The notes below the pieces were generated by a model. That model did no database searches, was not told where the DNA came from, and was given only the letters and a program-made list of their open reading frames with translations. DNA of 64,000 nt from Aeromonas sobria (GTDB lineage Bacteria; Pseudomonadota; Gammaproteobacteria; Enterobacterales; Aeromonadaceae), in assembly GCF_000820145.1 (NCBI RefSeq), contig NZ_CDBW01000023.1:1-64000 (forward strand), read 5' to 3'. The translations under genes and the position numbers were made by a program. Positions 35,924-44,881 of the stretch are shown here, in pieces. Within the stretch, counting starts at the first letter, position 1. Every line of letters begins with the position of its first letter.

Positions 35924-36772
35924 TCAGTAGAGCAGACTATAGAGTTTGCGACGGTAGTTCTGCGCCGCCGCTGTACTGCCCATAGTTGCCAGAATATCGA
36001 GATAGGTCTTTCTGGCATCGCCGAATGCCAAGTCCCGCTTGAGGATCTCCAGCAACAAGCTCAATGCCTCTTCTTGACGGCCAGCCTGGTGGTATTGCAC
36101 AGCCAGCTCCTGGGTCAGGGAAAAATCATCGGGTTGTTCCGCATGGCGGGCTTCCAGCGCACGCAACTCGGGGCTGTCTGCCGCTTGCAGCGCCAGCGCC
36201 AGTCGTGAGCTCAGGGTATGGAAGTGATCATCCTGTGCCACCATCGGGATGGTGCCGAGGCGCTCCTGCGCTTCTTCTAGCAAATTGAGCTCAAGCGCCG
36301 CCTGAATGAGCCACAGGCTGATGTCGTGGCGCTCGGGCGCCAGTTGGTGGGCCTTGGTCAGATGGGCATAGGCGATGCTGGGCTGTTCCTCCGTCAGCGC
36401 TTGCTGTCCTTTGCTCAGCAGCTCTTCCTCTTCTTTGGGGGCAAATGCGGCGAAGTACTGACGCAAGGTTGCTTCATCCTGCGGGCCTTCAATAATGGAT
36501 TGCTCATCAGGTCGTCCCTGATGGAACAGCACCAGCGCTGGCAGGGCGCGCAGGCCGAGCTGGCTGGCCAGTGGCTGCAGCTGGGGATCGTTCATGTCCA
36601 CCTTGGCCAGGGTGACCTGCTCATTGACGGGCCCAACCAAAGACTCGATCAGCGGCGTCATCCCCTGACACTCCGGCATCTGCGGCGCATAGAAGTAGAT
36701 GACGACCGGTTTCTTCATGGACGCATCGATCAGTTCGGCGTGAAAATTCTGGGGAGTAATATCGACGATCAT
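35924..36772 (-). CDS. cnoX: CnoX/YbbN-type co-chaperone (thioredoxin fold plus TPR)
   Basis: CnoX proteins protect oxidation-sensitive substrates and hand them to GroEL. The 282-residue protein has an N-terminal thioredoxin fold (about 1-108) and a C-terminal TPR-like helical part (about 115-282). The site equivalent to the thioredoxin CxxC reads PQMPEC, with a single cysteine (C35), as in E. coli CnoX (SQHC). No disulfide reductase activity is therefore expected. Its ATG overlaps the stop of the upstream transferase gene (ATGA), so the two are co-translated. Confidence 0.88.
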   Translation of the reverse strand: MIVDITPQNFHAELIDASMKKPVVIYFYAPQMPECQGMTPLIESLVGPVNEQVTLAKVDMNDPQLQPLASQLGLRALPALVLFHQGRPDEQSIIEGPQDEATLRQYFAAFAPKEEEELLSKGQQALTEEQPSIAYAHLTKAHQLAPERHDISLWLIQAALELNLLEEAQERLGTIPMVAQDDHFHTLSSRLALALQAADSPELRALEARHAEQPDDFSLTQELAVQYHQAGRQEEALSLLLEILKRDLAFGDARKTYLDILATMGSTAAAQNYRRKLYSLLY

Positions 36773-37491
36773 GAGTTGGACTCTTTAATAAGGGTGGTAA
36801 GTAACATGGGGTTGATAGGCAGGCAATTCAAGCGCTCATCCAGTCGGTAAACATTCACCGTGGTTGTCGCCCCGGCCAGGCTCAGCCAGCCGTTGGCAAA
36901 GGGCCAATCCTGCACCTGATAAGTAAGGTTATCCAGCCGATTGTCGAGTCGCCACTCTTCATCCGGGATGAAACGCACCTTTTCGAGCCCTGCTGCTATG
37001 CCGCCCCCGTGGGCTTTCAGTACCGCCTCCTTGCGCGACCACAGCCGGTAGAAGGCGCACTCCTGCTCGTTAGCGGGCAGCGCGCAGAGCCACTCATATT
37101 CACTCTGTGCATAAAATCGGCGTGCCAGGGGGAGGGGATTATGCCGCCGTTTGCCCAGTTCGAGATCCACCCCCAGCGGCCCATGCGAGCAGAGCGCCAG
37201 CACCAGCCAGTGGCCACTGTGGCTGAGGTTGAAGTGCCAGCCATTATCATGCAACCGTGGTTTCCCGTGTTCATCTTGACAAAATTGCAAGCTGGCAGCG
37301 GTTTGTTGCAGCCGTTCGGCCAGTAGCTGGCGCAAGAGGGCGCGGCTTATCAGGTACTCCTGACGGCGAGCGGGATGGGTAATTGTTTGCCAGATATGCC
37401 GTTCATTGTCCGACAGCCACTGTGGTAATTGCAGCAGTTGTTGCTGGCATACGGCGGCTGAATTTAACAAAAAAAGATCGGTTTCGATCAT
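36769..37491 (-). CDS. 4'-phosphopantetheinyl transferase (Sfp/AcpT type)
   Basis: The enzyme transfers phosphopantetheine from CoA to carrier proteins. In the 240 residues the family motifs are clear: FCQDEHGKPRL, HFNLSHSGHW, GVDLELGKRR (Mg-binding acidic pair) and FYRLWSRKEAVLKAHGGG. The size suits Sfp/EntD/AcpT-like enzymes that serve secondary-metabolite or siderophore synthases rather than the small AcpS. No synthase is in this window, so the target is elsewhere. It is the first gene of a two-gene operon with cnoX. Confidence 0.9.
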   Translation of the reverse strand: MIETDLFLLNSAAVCQQQLLQLPQWLSDNERHIWQTITHPARRQEYLISRALLRQLLAERLQQTAASLQFCQDEHGKPRLHDNGWHFNLSHSGHWLVLALCSHGPLGVDLELGKRRHNPLPLARRFYAQSEYEWLCALPANEQECAFYRLWSRKEAVLKAHGGGIAAGLEKVRFIPDEEWRLDNRLDNLTYQVQDWPFANGWLSLAGATTTVNVYRLDERLNCLPINPMLLTTLIKESNS

Positions 37492-37754
37492 TGTTATTCA
37501 CTTAAAAAAGGTGCTGAAGCAGGGATAAAAGTCAGTTATCTATGAGCCCCAAGGCTCTTTTAGGGATTGTATATTGTTTGGGCATGATCACATTAATTAT
37601 GAAAAATAGTGCATTACCTTGCAAAAATGTGAGCTCGATAGGGATTTTCACTTGCCTCGATAGAATTCTTGGATATAGTCGGGTGCTGTTGCCTTATAAA
37701 TTGCCCTTTGGGGCCGTATTTTAACAAGATTGACTATTTAGCGGGGATAAAGGA

Positions 37755-38255
37755 TTGCGCCACCTGATGCTACTGCTGGTCGCGCTCGGAATGGTGGGTT
37801 GTGCCTCGGCACCCCAGACCGAGGTCGCGAGCAAGATCGAAGTTTCCATGGTTGAACCTGTCATTGAACCAGAAGCTTCCCAGACACCTGATGTGAATGA
37901 AATCCTGACTGTATATAAAGAGTGGCGTGGCGTTCCGTACCGGATGGGTGGCAGTAGCCAGCGCGGTATCGATTGTTCCGCCTTTGCCCGTGAAGTGTTC
38001 CGCAATGCCGTCGGTGTCGAATTACCCCGTGATACCCGCTCCCAAGTCCACGAAGGGACGCGCGTTTCCAAGCAGGATCTGGTCGAGGGTGACTTGGTCT
38101 TCTTCAAAATCAATCGTCGTCTCAACCACGTTGGTATCTACGTCGGCAATGGTGAATTTATCCACGCCTCGACCCGCGCAGGGGTGACGCGCTCCAAGCT
38201 GGACAGCCAATACTGGCGCAGCAAGTTCTGGCAAGCTCGCCGGATCGACATCTGA
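37755..38255 (+). CDS. nlpC: NlpC/P60-family peptidoglycan endopeptidase lipoprotein
   Basis: A 166-residue outer-membrane lipoprotein predicted to cut peptide stems of peptidoglycan. The signal ends in the lipobox LGMVGC (C16); the NlpC/P60 domain shows the catalytic Cys in GIDCSAF, the His in NHVGIYVGNG, and FIHAST. The C-terminal YWRSKFWQARRI matches E. coli NlpC better than MepS. The start is TTG 37755 (MRHLMLLLVAL), with GGGG 8 bases before it; ATG 37767 would remove the basic residues of the signal. Confidence 0.9.
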   Translation: MRHLMLLLVALGMVGCASAPQTEVASKIEVSMVEPVIEPEASQTPDVNEILTVYKEWRGVPYRMGGSSQRGIDCSAFAREVFRNAVGVELPRDTRSQVHEGTRVSKQDLVEGDLVFFKINRRLNHVGIYVGNGEFIHASTRAGVTRSKLDSQYWRSKFWQARRIDI

Positions 38256-38307
38256 GTCAGGCTGGACAAACGGCTCGCAGTACGGACTGTTTTTCCAACC
38301 TCACTTG

Positions 38308-38333
38308 AACCGGGCTCGATAGCCCGGTTTTTT
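38308..38333 (+). terminator. nlpC terminator
   Basis: AACCGGGCT pairs with AGCCCGGTT around CGAT, followed by TTTTTT, about 50 bases after the nlpC stop. Confidence 0.9.
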
Positions 38334-38403
38334 ATTGCCGTCGTTTAGACTTTCCCGAGTCAAATCACTATAGTGTGGGCCCGTTTTCTTCGGCAGGCTC
38401 AGC

Positions 38404-39375
38404 ATGAAACCCCGCATCCCATCAGCCGGTGGCCCCCAGTCGGGCGACCGCAAATCCGGACTTCACTCCCGTAATCGCCATCAGGCGGGCTACGACTTTG
38501 CGGCGCTTTGCCTGCGAACTCCCGAGTTGGCCGCTCACGTCTTTACCAATGACTACGGCACCCGCACTATCGATTTTGCCAATCCCGATGGGGTGAAGAC
38601 TCTCAATCGCGCCCTGCTGGCCCATCACTACGGGATTGCCCACTGGGATCTGCCTGCCGGTTACCTTTGCCCTCCCATCCCGGGACGGGTGGACTACCTG
38701 CATTGGGCGGCCGACCTGCTGGCCGAGAGCGCGGGCCAGGTCCCTACCGGCAAGGGGGTGAGGGTGCTGGATATCGGGGTTGGGGCAAACTGCATCTATC
38801 CGCTGCTCGGGTGCCGCGAATATGGCTGGCGCTTCGTGGGGTCTGATATTGATCCGGTGTCGGTCAAGGCGGCGACCTTGCTGACCAAGAGCAACGGGCT
38901 GGGTAATCAGATTGAGTGCCGCTTGCAGGGCAATGCCAACCATGTGTTTCGCGGCATCATAGGGCCGAAGGAGCGCTTTGCCCTGACCCTTTGCAATCCA
39001 CCGTTCCATGCATCGTTGGAAGAGGCGAGCAAAGGCTCTGAGCGCAAGCTGCGCAATCTGGGGAAAGAGGTCACCGGGACACCGCTGCTCAACTTCGGTG
39101 GTCAGAAAGCCGAGCTCTGGTGCGAAGGGGGCGAGGCGGCGTTTCTGGCCAACATGATTGCCCAGAGCAAGGAGTTTGCCACTCAGTGCCTCTGGTTCAG
39201 CTCGCTGGTGTCAAAAAAAGAGAACTTGCCGGGGGCGAAAAAGGCGCTGGCAAGAGTTGGGGCCTGTCAGGTGCGGGTTATCGACATGGCGCAGGGCAAC
39301 AAGGTGAGCCGGATCCTTGCCTGGTCCTTCCTGGATGAAGAGGGATTGCGTAACGGCTGGTCGAGCGCGCGCTAA
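38404..39375 (+). CDS. rlmF: 23S rRNA (adenine-1618-N6)-methyltransferase RlmF
   Basis: RlmF methylates A1618 of 23S rRNA. The 323-residue protein shows the family N-terminus ([18 protein letters not shown]), the SAM-binding motif [29 protein letters not shown], and the catalytic LCNPPFHAS motif for amino methylation. Length and order agree with E. coli YbiN. It is monocistronic between nlpC and the MaoC-type gene, with its own terminator. Confidence 0.95.
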   Translation: MKPRIPSAGGPQSGDRKSGLHSRNRHQAGYDFAALCLRTPELAAHVFTNDYGTRTIDFANPDGVKTLNRALLAHHYGIAHWDLPAGYLCPPIPGRVDYLHWAADLLAESAGQVPTGKGVRVLDIGVGANCIYPLLGCREYGWRFVGSDIDPVSVKAATLLTKSNGLGNQIECRLQGNANHVFRGIIGPKERFALTLCNPPFHASLEEASKGSERKLRNLGKEVTGTPLLNFGGQKAELWCEGGEAAFLANMIAQSKEFATQCLWFSSLVSKKENLPGAKKALARVGACQVRVIDMAQGNKVSRILAWSFLDEEGLRNGWSSAR

Positions 39376-39384
39376 ACCCCCACC

Positions 39385-39407
39385 ACAAGGCCCGACGAGG
39401 GCCTTTT
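39385..39407 (+). terminator. rlmF terminator
   Basis: AAGGCCC pairs with GGGCCTT around GACGA, followed by six Ts, 10 bases after the stop. Confidence 0.9.
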
Positions 39408-39619
39408 TTCATGATGAACCCGCGAATTTCCCCTGCTGGCTGCATCTCTGGTAATCGATTTCCTCATTGGCATATCGTGCTGGTTTACATGGTGTAAGTA
39501 GTTACTTCTGCCTTGGTACACGTGTACGCCGAGATTTTTTTGCACTTACCGCTGAAACTTTAATAAAATAGGACTGGTTAGACCTCTTATTCGGCATTGA
39601 ATCAAATAGGGATCGGTAA

Positions 39620-40345
39620 ATGAAAGTTGTCGATTTTCTGAAGCGCAAGCGCGAAATTTTGGCGCAGCACCCCTTTGAGCTCAAGGATTGGCTCTCTCCG
39701 GCGATCCGCGACTACTGGCGTGAGTTTCAGCAAAAGGCACATCTTCACCCTTTGTTGGGACGTGTACTGGACTTGCAGAGTGAGTCTCAGAGCGAACAGC
39801 AACAGGATGCAGCAACCGTGGCACAAGTGGCCAACGGTCAGCCGATCATGGCCCAAGAGCCCGTGATGGCGTTGTCGGGCGAGATTGGTGAGCTCTATGG
39901 GGTTCTGCAGGCTCGGGTTGGCGAAGAGACCCATGTGGGTGAGTGGCTTCATATCAGCCAACAGATGATCGATCAGTTTGCTGCGGCAACCGGCGATAAC
40001 CAATGGATCCACACCAATCCTGAGCGGGCGGCCGCCGAGTCGCCCTTCAAGACCACCATTGCTCACGGGTTCCTGACCCTGTCGCTGCTGCCGCAATTGA
40101 CCGGTTCGGTCGATGAGGCCACCCCCGAGTTCCCGACCGCCCGTATGGTGGTGAACTTCGGGCTGGATCAGGTGCGTTTCCCGTACCCCATCAAGGTGGA
40201 CAGCAAGATCCGCGCTCGTACCAAGTTGGCACGGGTGACCCCGATAAAGGGTGGGTTGGAGCTGCTCAAGGAGATCAAGGTGGAGATCGAAGGGATCCGC
40301 CGCCCGGGTTGCGTGATCGAGTCAGTGACCCGCATCTACTTCTAG
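39620..40345 (+). CDS. MaoC-family hydratase with N-terminal extension
   Basis: A 241-residue hot-dog-fold protein. The MaoC-like domain covers about 95-235: the (R)-hydratase site is visible as ATGDNQWIHTNPERAA and TIAHGFLTLSLLP, with the catalytic Asp and His. The first 90 residues are an extra helical, Gln-rich region (SESQSEQQQDAATVAQ) not needed for the fold; it may mediate oligomerisation or granule association. Members hydrate 2-enoyl-CoA in fatty-acid or PHA routes; the exact substrate is unknown. A 240-base AT-rich gap precedes it. Confidence 0.87.
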   Translation: MKVVDFLKRKREILAQHPFELKDWLSPAIRDYWREFQQKAHLHPLLGRVLDLQSESQSEQQQDAATVAQVANGQPIMAQEPVMALSGEIGELYGVLQARVGEETHVGEWLHISQQMIDQFAAATGDNQWIHTNPERAAAESPFKTTIAHGFLTLSLLPQLTGSVDEATPEFPTARMVVNFGLDQVRFPYPIKVDSKIRARTKLARVTPIKGGLELLKEIKVEIEGIRRPGCVIESVTRIYF

Positions 40346-40370
40346 GCGTCCTGATTGGCATGAATGATGA

Positions 40371-40415
40371 AACGGGCCCACTGTAGTGTTCAACTAACAG
40401 TGGGCCCGTTTTTTT
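40371..40415 (+). terminator. Terminator of the MaoC-type gene
   Basis: A 14-bp perfect stem (40371-40384 with 40397-40410) with a 12-base loop is followed by seven Ts. Confidence 0.92.
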
Positions 40416-40590
40416 GCCTGTTTGTTGCCAGTTGTGAGGTGTCAGCCATTGCGCGCCGACCCCAGCTTGATATGACTCACAAAACCGGACCCACTGCAGT
40501 TATCCAGCTCCCATTTTGGCCACATTGAGGTCTGACGAAATAGCATATTGTGCGACTATTGGCGCCTGATTCCCTATTCTGGTGACAATA

Positions 40591-42006
40591 GTGCCCATCA
40601 ATCACAAGATTATTCTGCCACTACTGCTTAGCCTCGCTATCTTGCTGATCCCGACCCAGTGGATCCCGCTGGAGGGGATAACGGTGGTCGAGCAGCGGGT
40701 CGTGGCTATTTTCGTGCTGGCCGCCCTCTGCTGGATCCTGGAGCCCATCCCCATCTTTGCCACCTCGGTGCTGATCATAGTGCTGGAGTTGCTGCTGCTC
40801 TCTGACAAGGGGCTCTGGTTCATGACCGCTGGCAAGAGTGAGCCGGGATTTGGTGAGCTGCTCAAATCGACCGAAGTGATGGCGACCTTTGCCTCGCCGG
40901 TCATCATGCTGTTTCTCGGCGGTTTTTTCCTCGCTATCGCCGCCACCAAATATCAGCTGGACATCAATCTGGCACGAGTGCTGCTGCGCCCCTTTGGCCG
41001 GGATCCCAAGATTGTCATGCTGGGATTGATGTTGATCACTGCCACCTTCTCCATGTTCATGAGCAATACCGCCACCACCGCCATGATGCTGGCCATTCTC
41101 TCACCGGTGCTGGCGGTCTTTCCCGACAAGGACCCCGCTAAAATCGGCTTCGTACTGGCCATTCCGCTGGCCGCTAACCTGGGTGGGATCGGTACCCCCA
41201 TCGGCACTCCGCCCAACGCGGTGGCGCTCAAATACCTGACTGGCGAGCATGCTATCTCGTTCGGTCAGTGGATGGGGTTTGCGGTGCCCTTTGTCGCTGT
41301 ACTGTTGTTACTCGGCTGGTTTCTGCTGGGGCGCTTCTTCCCGAGTACCCTCAAGCGCATTGATCTCAAGATCGAGGGGCGCTTTATGCAGACCCCCCGT
41401 GCCTGGGTGGTCTACCTCACCTTCATCACCACCATAGTGCTCTGGTTGCTGGGGGATTTTCATGGCATGAGCTCCTATGTGGTTGCCCTGATCCCGGTAG
41501 CGGTGTTCCTGACCACCGGCATCATCACCAAAGATGATTTGCACAAGATCTCTCTCGACGTGCTCTGGCTGGTGTCAGGCGGTATCGCGTTGGGGCTGGC
41601 ACTGGAGGACTCCGGTCTGGCGGAGCGACTCATCACCCACATTCCGTTCCATGAGTACTCCACGCTGGCGGTGCTGGTCGGCGCCTGTCTGCTGGCGGTG
41701 GTGATGGCCAACTTCATGTCCAATACCGCAACCGCTAACTTGCTGCTGCCACTGGTGGCGGCGCTGGCGGTCAGTATGCCGGAGCTGGCCGAGTGGGGTG
41801 GCAGCCATACCCTGATCCTGGCGGTCACCATTTCGGTCTCGCTCGGAATGTCGCTGCCCATCAGTACCCCGCCCAATGCGCTGGCCCACGCCACCGGCCT
41901 GGTGGAGAGCCGCCAGATGGTGCGGATCGGTGTCATCATGGGACTGGTCGGCACCCTGCTGGCGATGGTATGGATCTACCAGATTGCGGCTTGGGGGCTG
42001 ATCTGA
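40591..42006 (+). CDS. DASS (SLC13) family sodium/dicarboxylate symporter
   Basis: A 471-residue inner-membrane carrier with about eleven hydrophobic segments. Two SNT signatures of the family are present, MFMSNTATTAMML and NFMSNTATANLLL, each followed by a proline-rich loop (GGIGTPIGTPPNAVAL and MSLPISTPPNALAH), the pattern of sodium-coupled dicarboxylate, citrate or sulfate carriers. The substrate is not predictable from sequence. GTG 40591 has GGTGA 5 bases upstream; GTG 40582 has no ribosome site. A bidirectional terminator follows. Confidence 0.9.
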   Translation: MPINHKIILPLLLSLAILLIPTQWIPLEGITVVEQRVVAIFVLAALCWILEPIPIFATSVLIIVLELLLLSDKGLWFMTAGKSEPGFGELLKSTEVMATFASPVIMLFLGGFFLAIAATKYQLDINLARVLLRPFGRDPKIVMLGLMLITATFSMFMSNTATTAMMLAILSPVLAVFPDKDPAKIGFVLAIPLAANLGGIGTPIGTPPNAVALKYLTGEHAISFGQWMGFAVPFVAVLLLLGWFLLGRFFPSTLKRIDLKIEGRFMQTPRAWVVYLTFITTIVLWLLGDFHGMSSYVVALIPVAVFLTTGIITKDDLHKISLDVLWLVSGGIALGLALEDSGLAERLITHIPFHEYSTLAVLVGACLLAVVMANFMSNTATANLLLPLVAALAVSMPELAEWGGSHTLILAVTISVSLGMSLPISTPPNALAHATGLVESRQMVRIGVIMGLVGTLLAMVWIYQIAAWGLI

Positions 42007-42074
42007 CCATGGCTCTTGCCTGTCATGCCATGGTCCTGCGTAGGTAAGGCAACACAGCACCGTGTACGCGAATG

Positions 42075-42103
42075 ACAAGAGGAGCCAAATTGGCTCCTCT
42101 TGT
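42075..42103. terminator. Bidirectional terminator between the DASS transporter and DUF481 genes
   Basis: ACAAGAGGAGCCA pairs with TGGCTCCTCTTGT (13 bp) around AAT, between two convergent genes. The T-run is short on both sides. Confidence 0.75.
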
Positions 42104-42126
42104 TTGTGCTCGACTTTGTGATCGAC

Positions 42127-43113
42127 TTAGAAACTGGCACCCAGACTGAGCAGATGCTTGAACTCGGTCTCTTTGTATTCTTGCTCGATGCCGAAGAAAT
42201 TCACTTCCCCATCTTCCCACTCCATCTCACTCGACCAGGAGAGGCGCAGGTGATCGTTGAAGTAGTAGCGCAGGCCCACGCTGCCGGACACATCTCGATC
42301 CAGGGTGATATAGGGGGAGGGTTGATCCAGATAGACCAGATAGCGCCCCTGACTGAACAGCTCCAGTTTCTCCCGCCACAGCGGGATAGGTTGGCGATAA
42401 TCCCAGTTCATGCTGGCAAAGGGATAATCAATGATCCGGTTGCCTTTAAAGATCACTCCAATCCCGCTCTCTTCCCTGAAGTAGGCTTTGCGCAGGCCCC
42501 CTTGTGCCACGAACTCCAGCCGACGGCGCTTCTCGTTCCAGAAGCGGTAGCCCGGGCCTGTACCATAGTCGAGGCTGAGGTAGCTGCTCTCCAGCATGTC
42601 ATATTCGGCATTGAGCGAGCTGCGTACAAACCACTGATGATCGAAAAAGTAGTCAAGGGTCGGGTTCAGCTTGTAGTCGTGGCTATCGGTGACGCTGTCA
42701 GAGGTTTCGTAGGAGTATTCACCGGATAGGCTGTAGCGCCAGTCCAGATTGGCCAGCTCGGTCTTGCCCTTGAAGTTGACGTTGTTGGTGTGTTTGTCTT
42801 TGTTTTTGAGTTTGACGTTGAGATCGCCATTGCCGGTCCAGAGCCAGGCATTGCGCTCATTCTGCTCATCCTTGAACAGCTTGATCCCCCCTTTGGCGGT
42901 CGCCTTGGGTTTATCCTGCTTCTCCAGCCGCCAGCGCTTGATGGCATCCCGCTGGACGGTAACTGCGCCGGTATAGGGCAGGGCGATACGCACCGACTCC
43001 TCGCCGATCTCTTCAATGGTGCCGGTCAGGCGATCGCCGTTGTTCATCCAGAGAATGTCCTTTGCCCACAAGCAGTGGCTGGTCAGGATGAGCAGGAGGG
43101 GCAGGTATTTCAT
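42127..43113 (-). CDS. DUF481 outer-membrane-type protein (YdiY-like)
   Basis: A 328-residue exported protein. The signal peptide (MKYLPLLLILTSHCLWA) is followed by the small Sm-like module common in this family (WMNNGDRLTGTIEEIG, about 22-60) and then a long beta-rich part with alternating aromatic residues ending in GASF, typical of an outer-membrane barrel. The C-terminal phenylalanine supports barrel insertion. ATG 43113 is chosen because the signal begins there. Function of the family is not established; salt or acid stress links are reported for YdiY. Confidence 0.82.
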   Translation of the reverse strand: MKYLPLLLILTSHCLWAKDILWMNNGDRLTGTIEEIGEESVRIALPYTGAVTVQRDAIKRWRLEKQDKPKATAKGGIKLFKDEQNERNAWLWTGNGDLNVKLKNKDKHTNNVNFKGKTELANLDWRYSLSGEYSYETSDSVTDSHDYKLNPTLDYFFDHQWFVRSSLNAEYDMLESSYLSLDYGTGPGYRFWNEKRRRLEFVAQGGLRKAYFREESGIGVIFKGNRIIDYPFASMNWDYRQPIPLWREKLELFSQGRYLVYLDQPSPYITLDRDVSGSVGLRYYFNDHLRLSWSSEMEWEDGEVNFFGIEQEYKETEFKHLLSLGASF

Positions 43114-43182
43114 GGCGTATGACAACTCCGGTATGACTCAGGCTCTGATGGCGTAGCCACTGCTGATCTAGCCGCTGGATAG

Positions 43183-44136
43183 CTAGCTACTGATAGGCCG
43201 GGGCAGGCCATTTTTACTGTCCAGCGCAGCGGAGACTTCATCCTGTGCGACTTCAGGGGCCGCGATAAAGTGCTCTATGGCCGGTGATAGCACCAAAGGG
43301 GCCCCATTTTCAAGCTCCTCTTCGGTACGGGAGAGCGGGGAGTGTACCTCCAGCCAGCGTCGCCCATCGGGTTCGATGGCCACCTTGACCGGTTGGTTGA
43401 TAACCCGCACCGGCGTGCCGATAGGCACCATCTTGAACAGTGCCTCGATATCGTCCGGCCGCAAGCGGATGCAGCCTGCGCTCACCCTCAGACCTACGCC
43501 AAAATCCTTGTTGGTGCCGTGGATCAGGTAGTCGCGCTTGCCATAGCCAAGGCGCATGGCGAACTTGCCGAGGGGGTTTTCCGGGCCGGGGGGCACCACG
43601 GCAGGCAGGGTGATCCCTTTTTGCTCCAGCCAGGATTTACGCACCATGGGGCCGGGCACCCAGGTCGGGTCGGGATTTTTCTCGATGACGGTGGTGGTCA
43701 TCTCGGGAGTCTCGCGGCCGATATCACCAATCCCGATGGGCAGCACGATGACCTCTGGCTTGCCTTTGGGGAAGTAGTAGAGGCGCAGCTCGGGCAGATT
43801 GATGACAATTCCTTCGCGCGGCACATCGGGCAGCAGCATCTGGGTGGGTAGCGTCAAGCGGGTGCCCGGCTTGGGTAAATAGGGGTCTACGCCGGGATTT
43901 GCCTCAAGCAACGCCAAAAAACCAATCTGGGTATGTTTGCCAACCAGCTCCAGATGCTCATCCTGCTGGATGATGTAATCCTCCAGCTCGCCCACAAGGC
44001 GGCTCTCTGCCGGCGGCAGCGGGTAGCGCTTGGCCTGTGCGGGCGCGGCGCAGAGCATGGTCGCAGCCAGCAGCAGGGATAGCGCAGGCTTTATGGAGAG
44101 GGTCATGAGTATCGGCAATCGCATAGGGAAATCCAT
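43183..44136 (-). CDS. L,D-transpeptidase (ErfK/YbiS/YcfS type)
   Basis: A 317-residue exported enzyme predicted to attach Braun lipoprotein to peptidoglycan or to form 3-3 crosslinks. After a signal peptide (TLSIKPALSLLLAATMLCAAPAQA) there is a LysM-like segment (EDYIIQQDEHLELVGKHTQIG) and the YkuD domain with the catalytic motif HGTNKDFGVGLRVSAGCIRL (Cys near the end, His at the start). It would act in the periplasm; the Lpp with terminal lysine at 35528 is a likely substrate. The start is uncertain among ATG 44136, 44124 and 44106. Confidence 0.92.
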   Translation of the reverse strand: MDFPMRLPILMTLSIKPALSLLLAATMLCAAPAQAKRYPLPPAESRLVGELEDYIIQQDEHLELVGKHTQIGFLALLEANPGVDPYLPKPGTRLTLPTQMLLPDVPREGIVINLPELRLYYFPKGKPEVIVLPIGIGDIGRETPEMTTTVIEKNPDPTWVPGPMVRKSWLEQKGITLPAVVPPGPENPLGKFAMRLGYGKRDYLIHGTNKDFGVGLRVSAGCIRLRPDDIEALFKMVPIGTPVRVINQPVKVAIEPDGRRWLEVHSPLSRTEEELENGAPLVLSPAIEHFIAAPEVAQDEVSAALDSKNGLPRPISS

Positions 44137-44579
44137 CAGTGTGATCGGGGCGGAAAATAATCAAAACAGCCGCCAGGATGGCGCGATTGTTCCTCAATCA
44201 GCCTATGATTACCAGCTTGCCGCGCACCCGCAACGGTTTAGGGATGCATAGGAAACCTGCCAAAATCGGCTTCTTCCACATGTTTGAATGCCAAGTGGGA
44301 AAAACAGATACAAGATTACGACCTGATGAATAAGTGCGGCGAAAGAGCGGTATGTTGAGGGGCGGCCCCTGAACCCGATCCGGCGTGCGAGGAAGTTGTC
44401 AGCGATCATTCACTTTGAATGGAAAAAGATGTCCGGCACATGGGAAGGGAGATCATGGCTATTGAGGGTGGTTAGCACAGTCGCATTGTGAGCCTGCTCC
44501 CAGATATCTTATTTAGCTATTTGATATATATCATATTTTGTTGCTATCCCATCCAGGCTTGAGTCAAAATCTGCGCCAT
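44137..44579. other. Intergenic region before tRNA-Ser
   Basis: About 440 non-coding bases. The last 80 are very AT-rich and contain TTGATATATATCAT (44521-44534), which is one base from a consensus FNR box but may simply be part of the tRNA promoter (TTGATA, 18 bases, TATCCC). No gene is visible; open frames here are short and lack ribosome sites. Confidence 0.35.
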
Positions 44580-44669
44580 GGAGAGATGCCGGAGTGGCCG
44601 AACGGGATTGACTCGAAATCAATTGTGGCAGCAATGCCACCCAGGGTTCGAATCCCTGTCTCTCCGCCA
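44580..44669 (+). tRNA. tRNA-Ser (anticodon CGA)
   Basis: A 90-base class II tRNA with encoded CCA end. The acceptor stem GGAGAGA (44580-44586) pairs with TCTCTCC (44659-44665), followed by G and CCA. The anticodon arm reads ATTGA-CTCGAAA-TCAAT, with CGA in the loop, decoding UCG. The long variable arm (TGTGGCAGCAATGCCAC) and the TTCGAATCC T-loop are intact. A terminator lies just downstream. Serine tRNA genes are common integration sites, and the DNA beyond it changes in composition. Confidence 0.97.
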
Positions 44670-44675
44670 TATACC

Positions 44676-44710
44676 AAGCCCAGCCTTTTGATTAGGTTGG
44701 GCTTTTTCAT
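44676..44710 (+). terminator. Terminator of tRNA-Ser
   Basis: A 10-bp stem with one G-T pair (44676-44685 with 44695-44704) is followed by TTTTTCATTTT. Confidence 0.85.
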
Positions 44711-44881
44711 TTTCTGCTTTTGCTGGTATGCCATCCAGCATGCCACTAGGCATTGGCTGGTAGGGTATGCAGATGAACGGCCACCGATGCGATCCGTTCG
44801 CCCCCTCTTTTGATCAACTGGCGCTCGAATTCAGCCTGCGAGGCGAACAGGTTGAACGCGAGACGACCTTGGACGTGAGTA

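Noticed and set aside
44521..44534. FNR-like TTGATATATATCAT before tRNA-Ser
   Set aside because: One mismatch, and the AT-rich sequence is better explained as part of the tRNA promoter.
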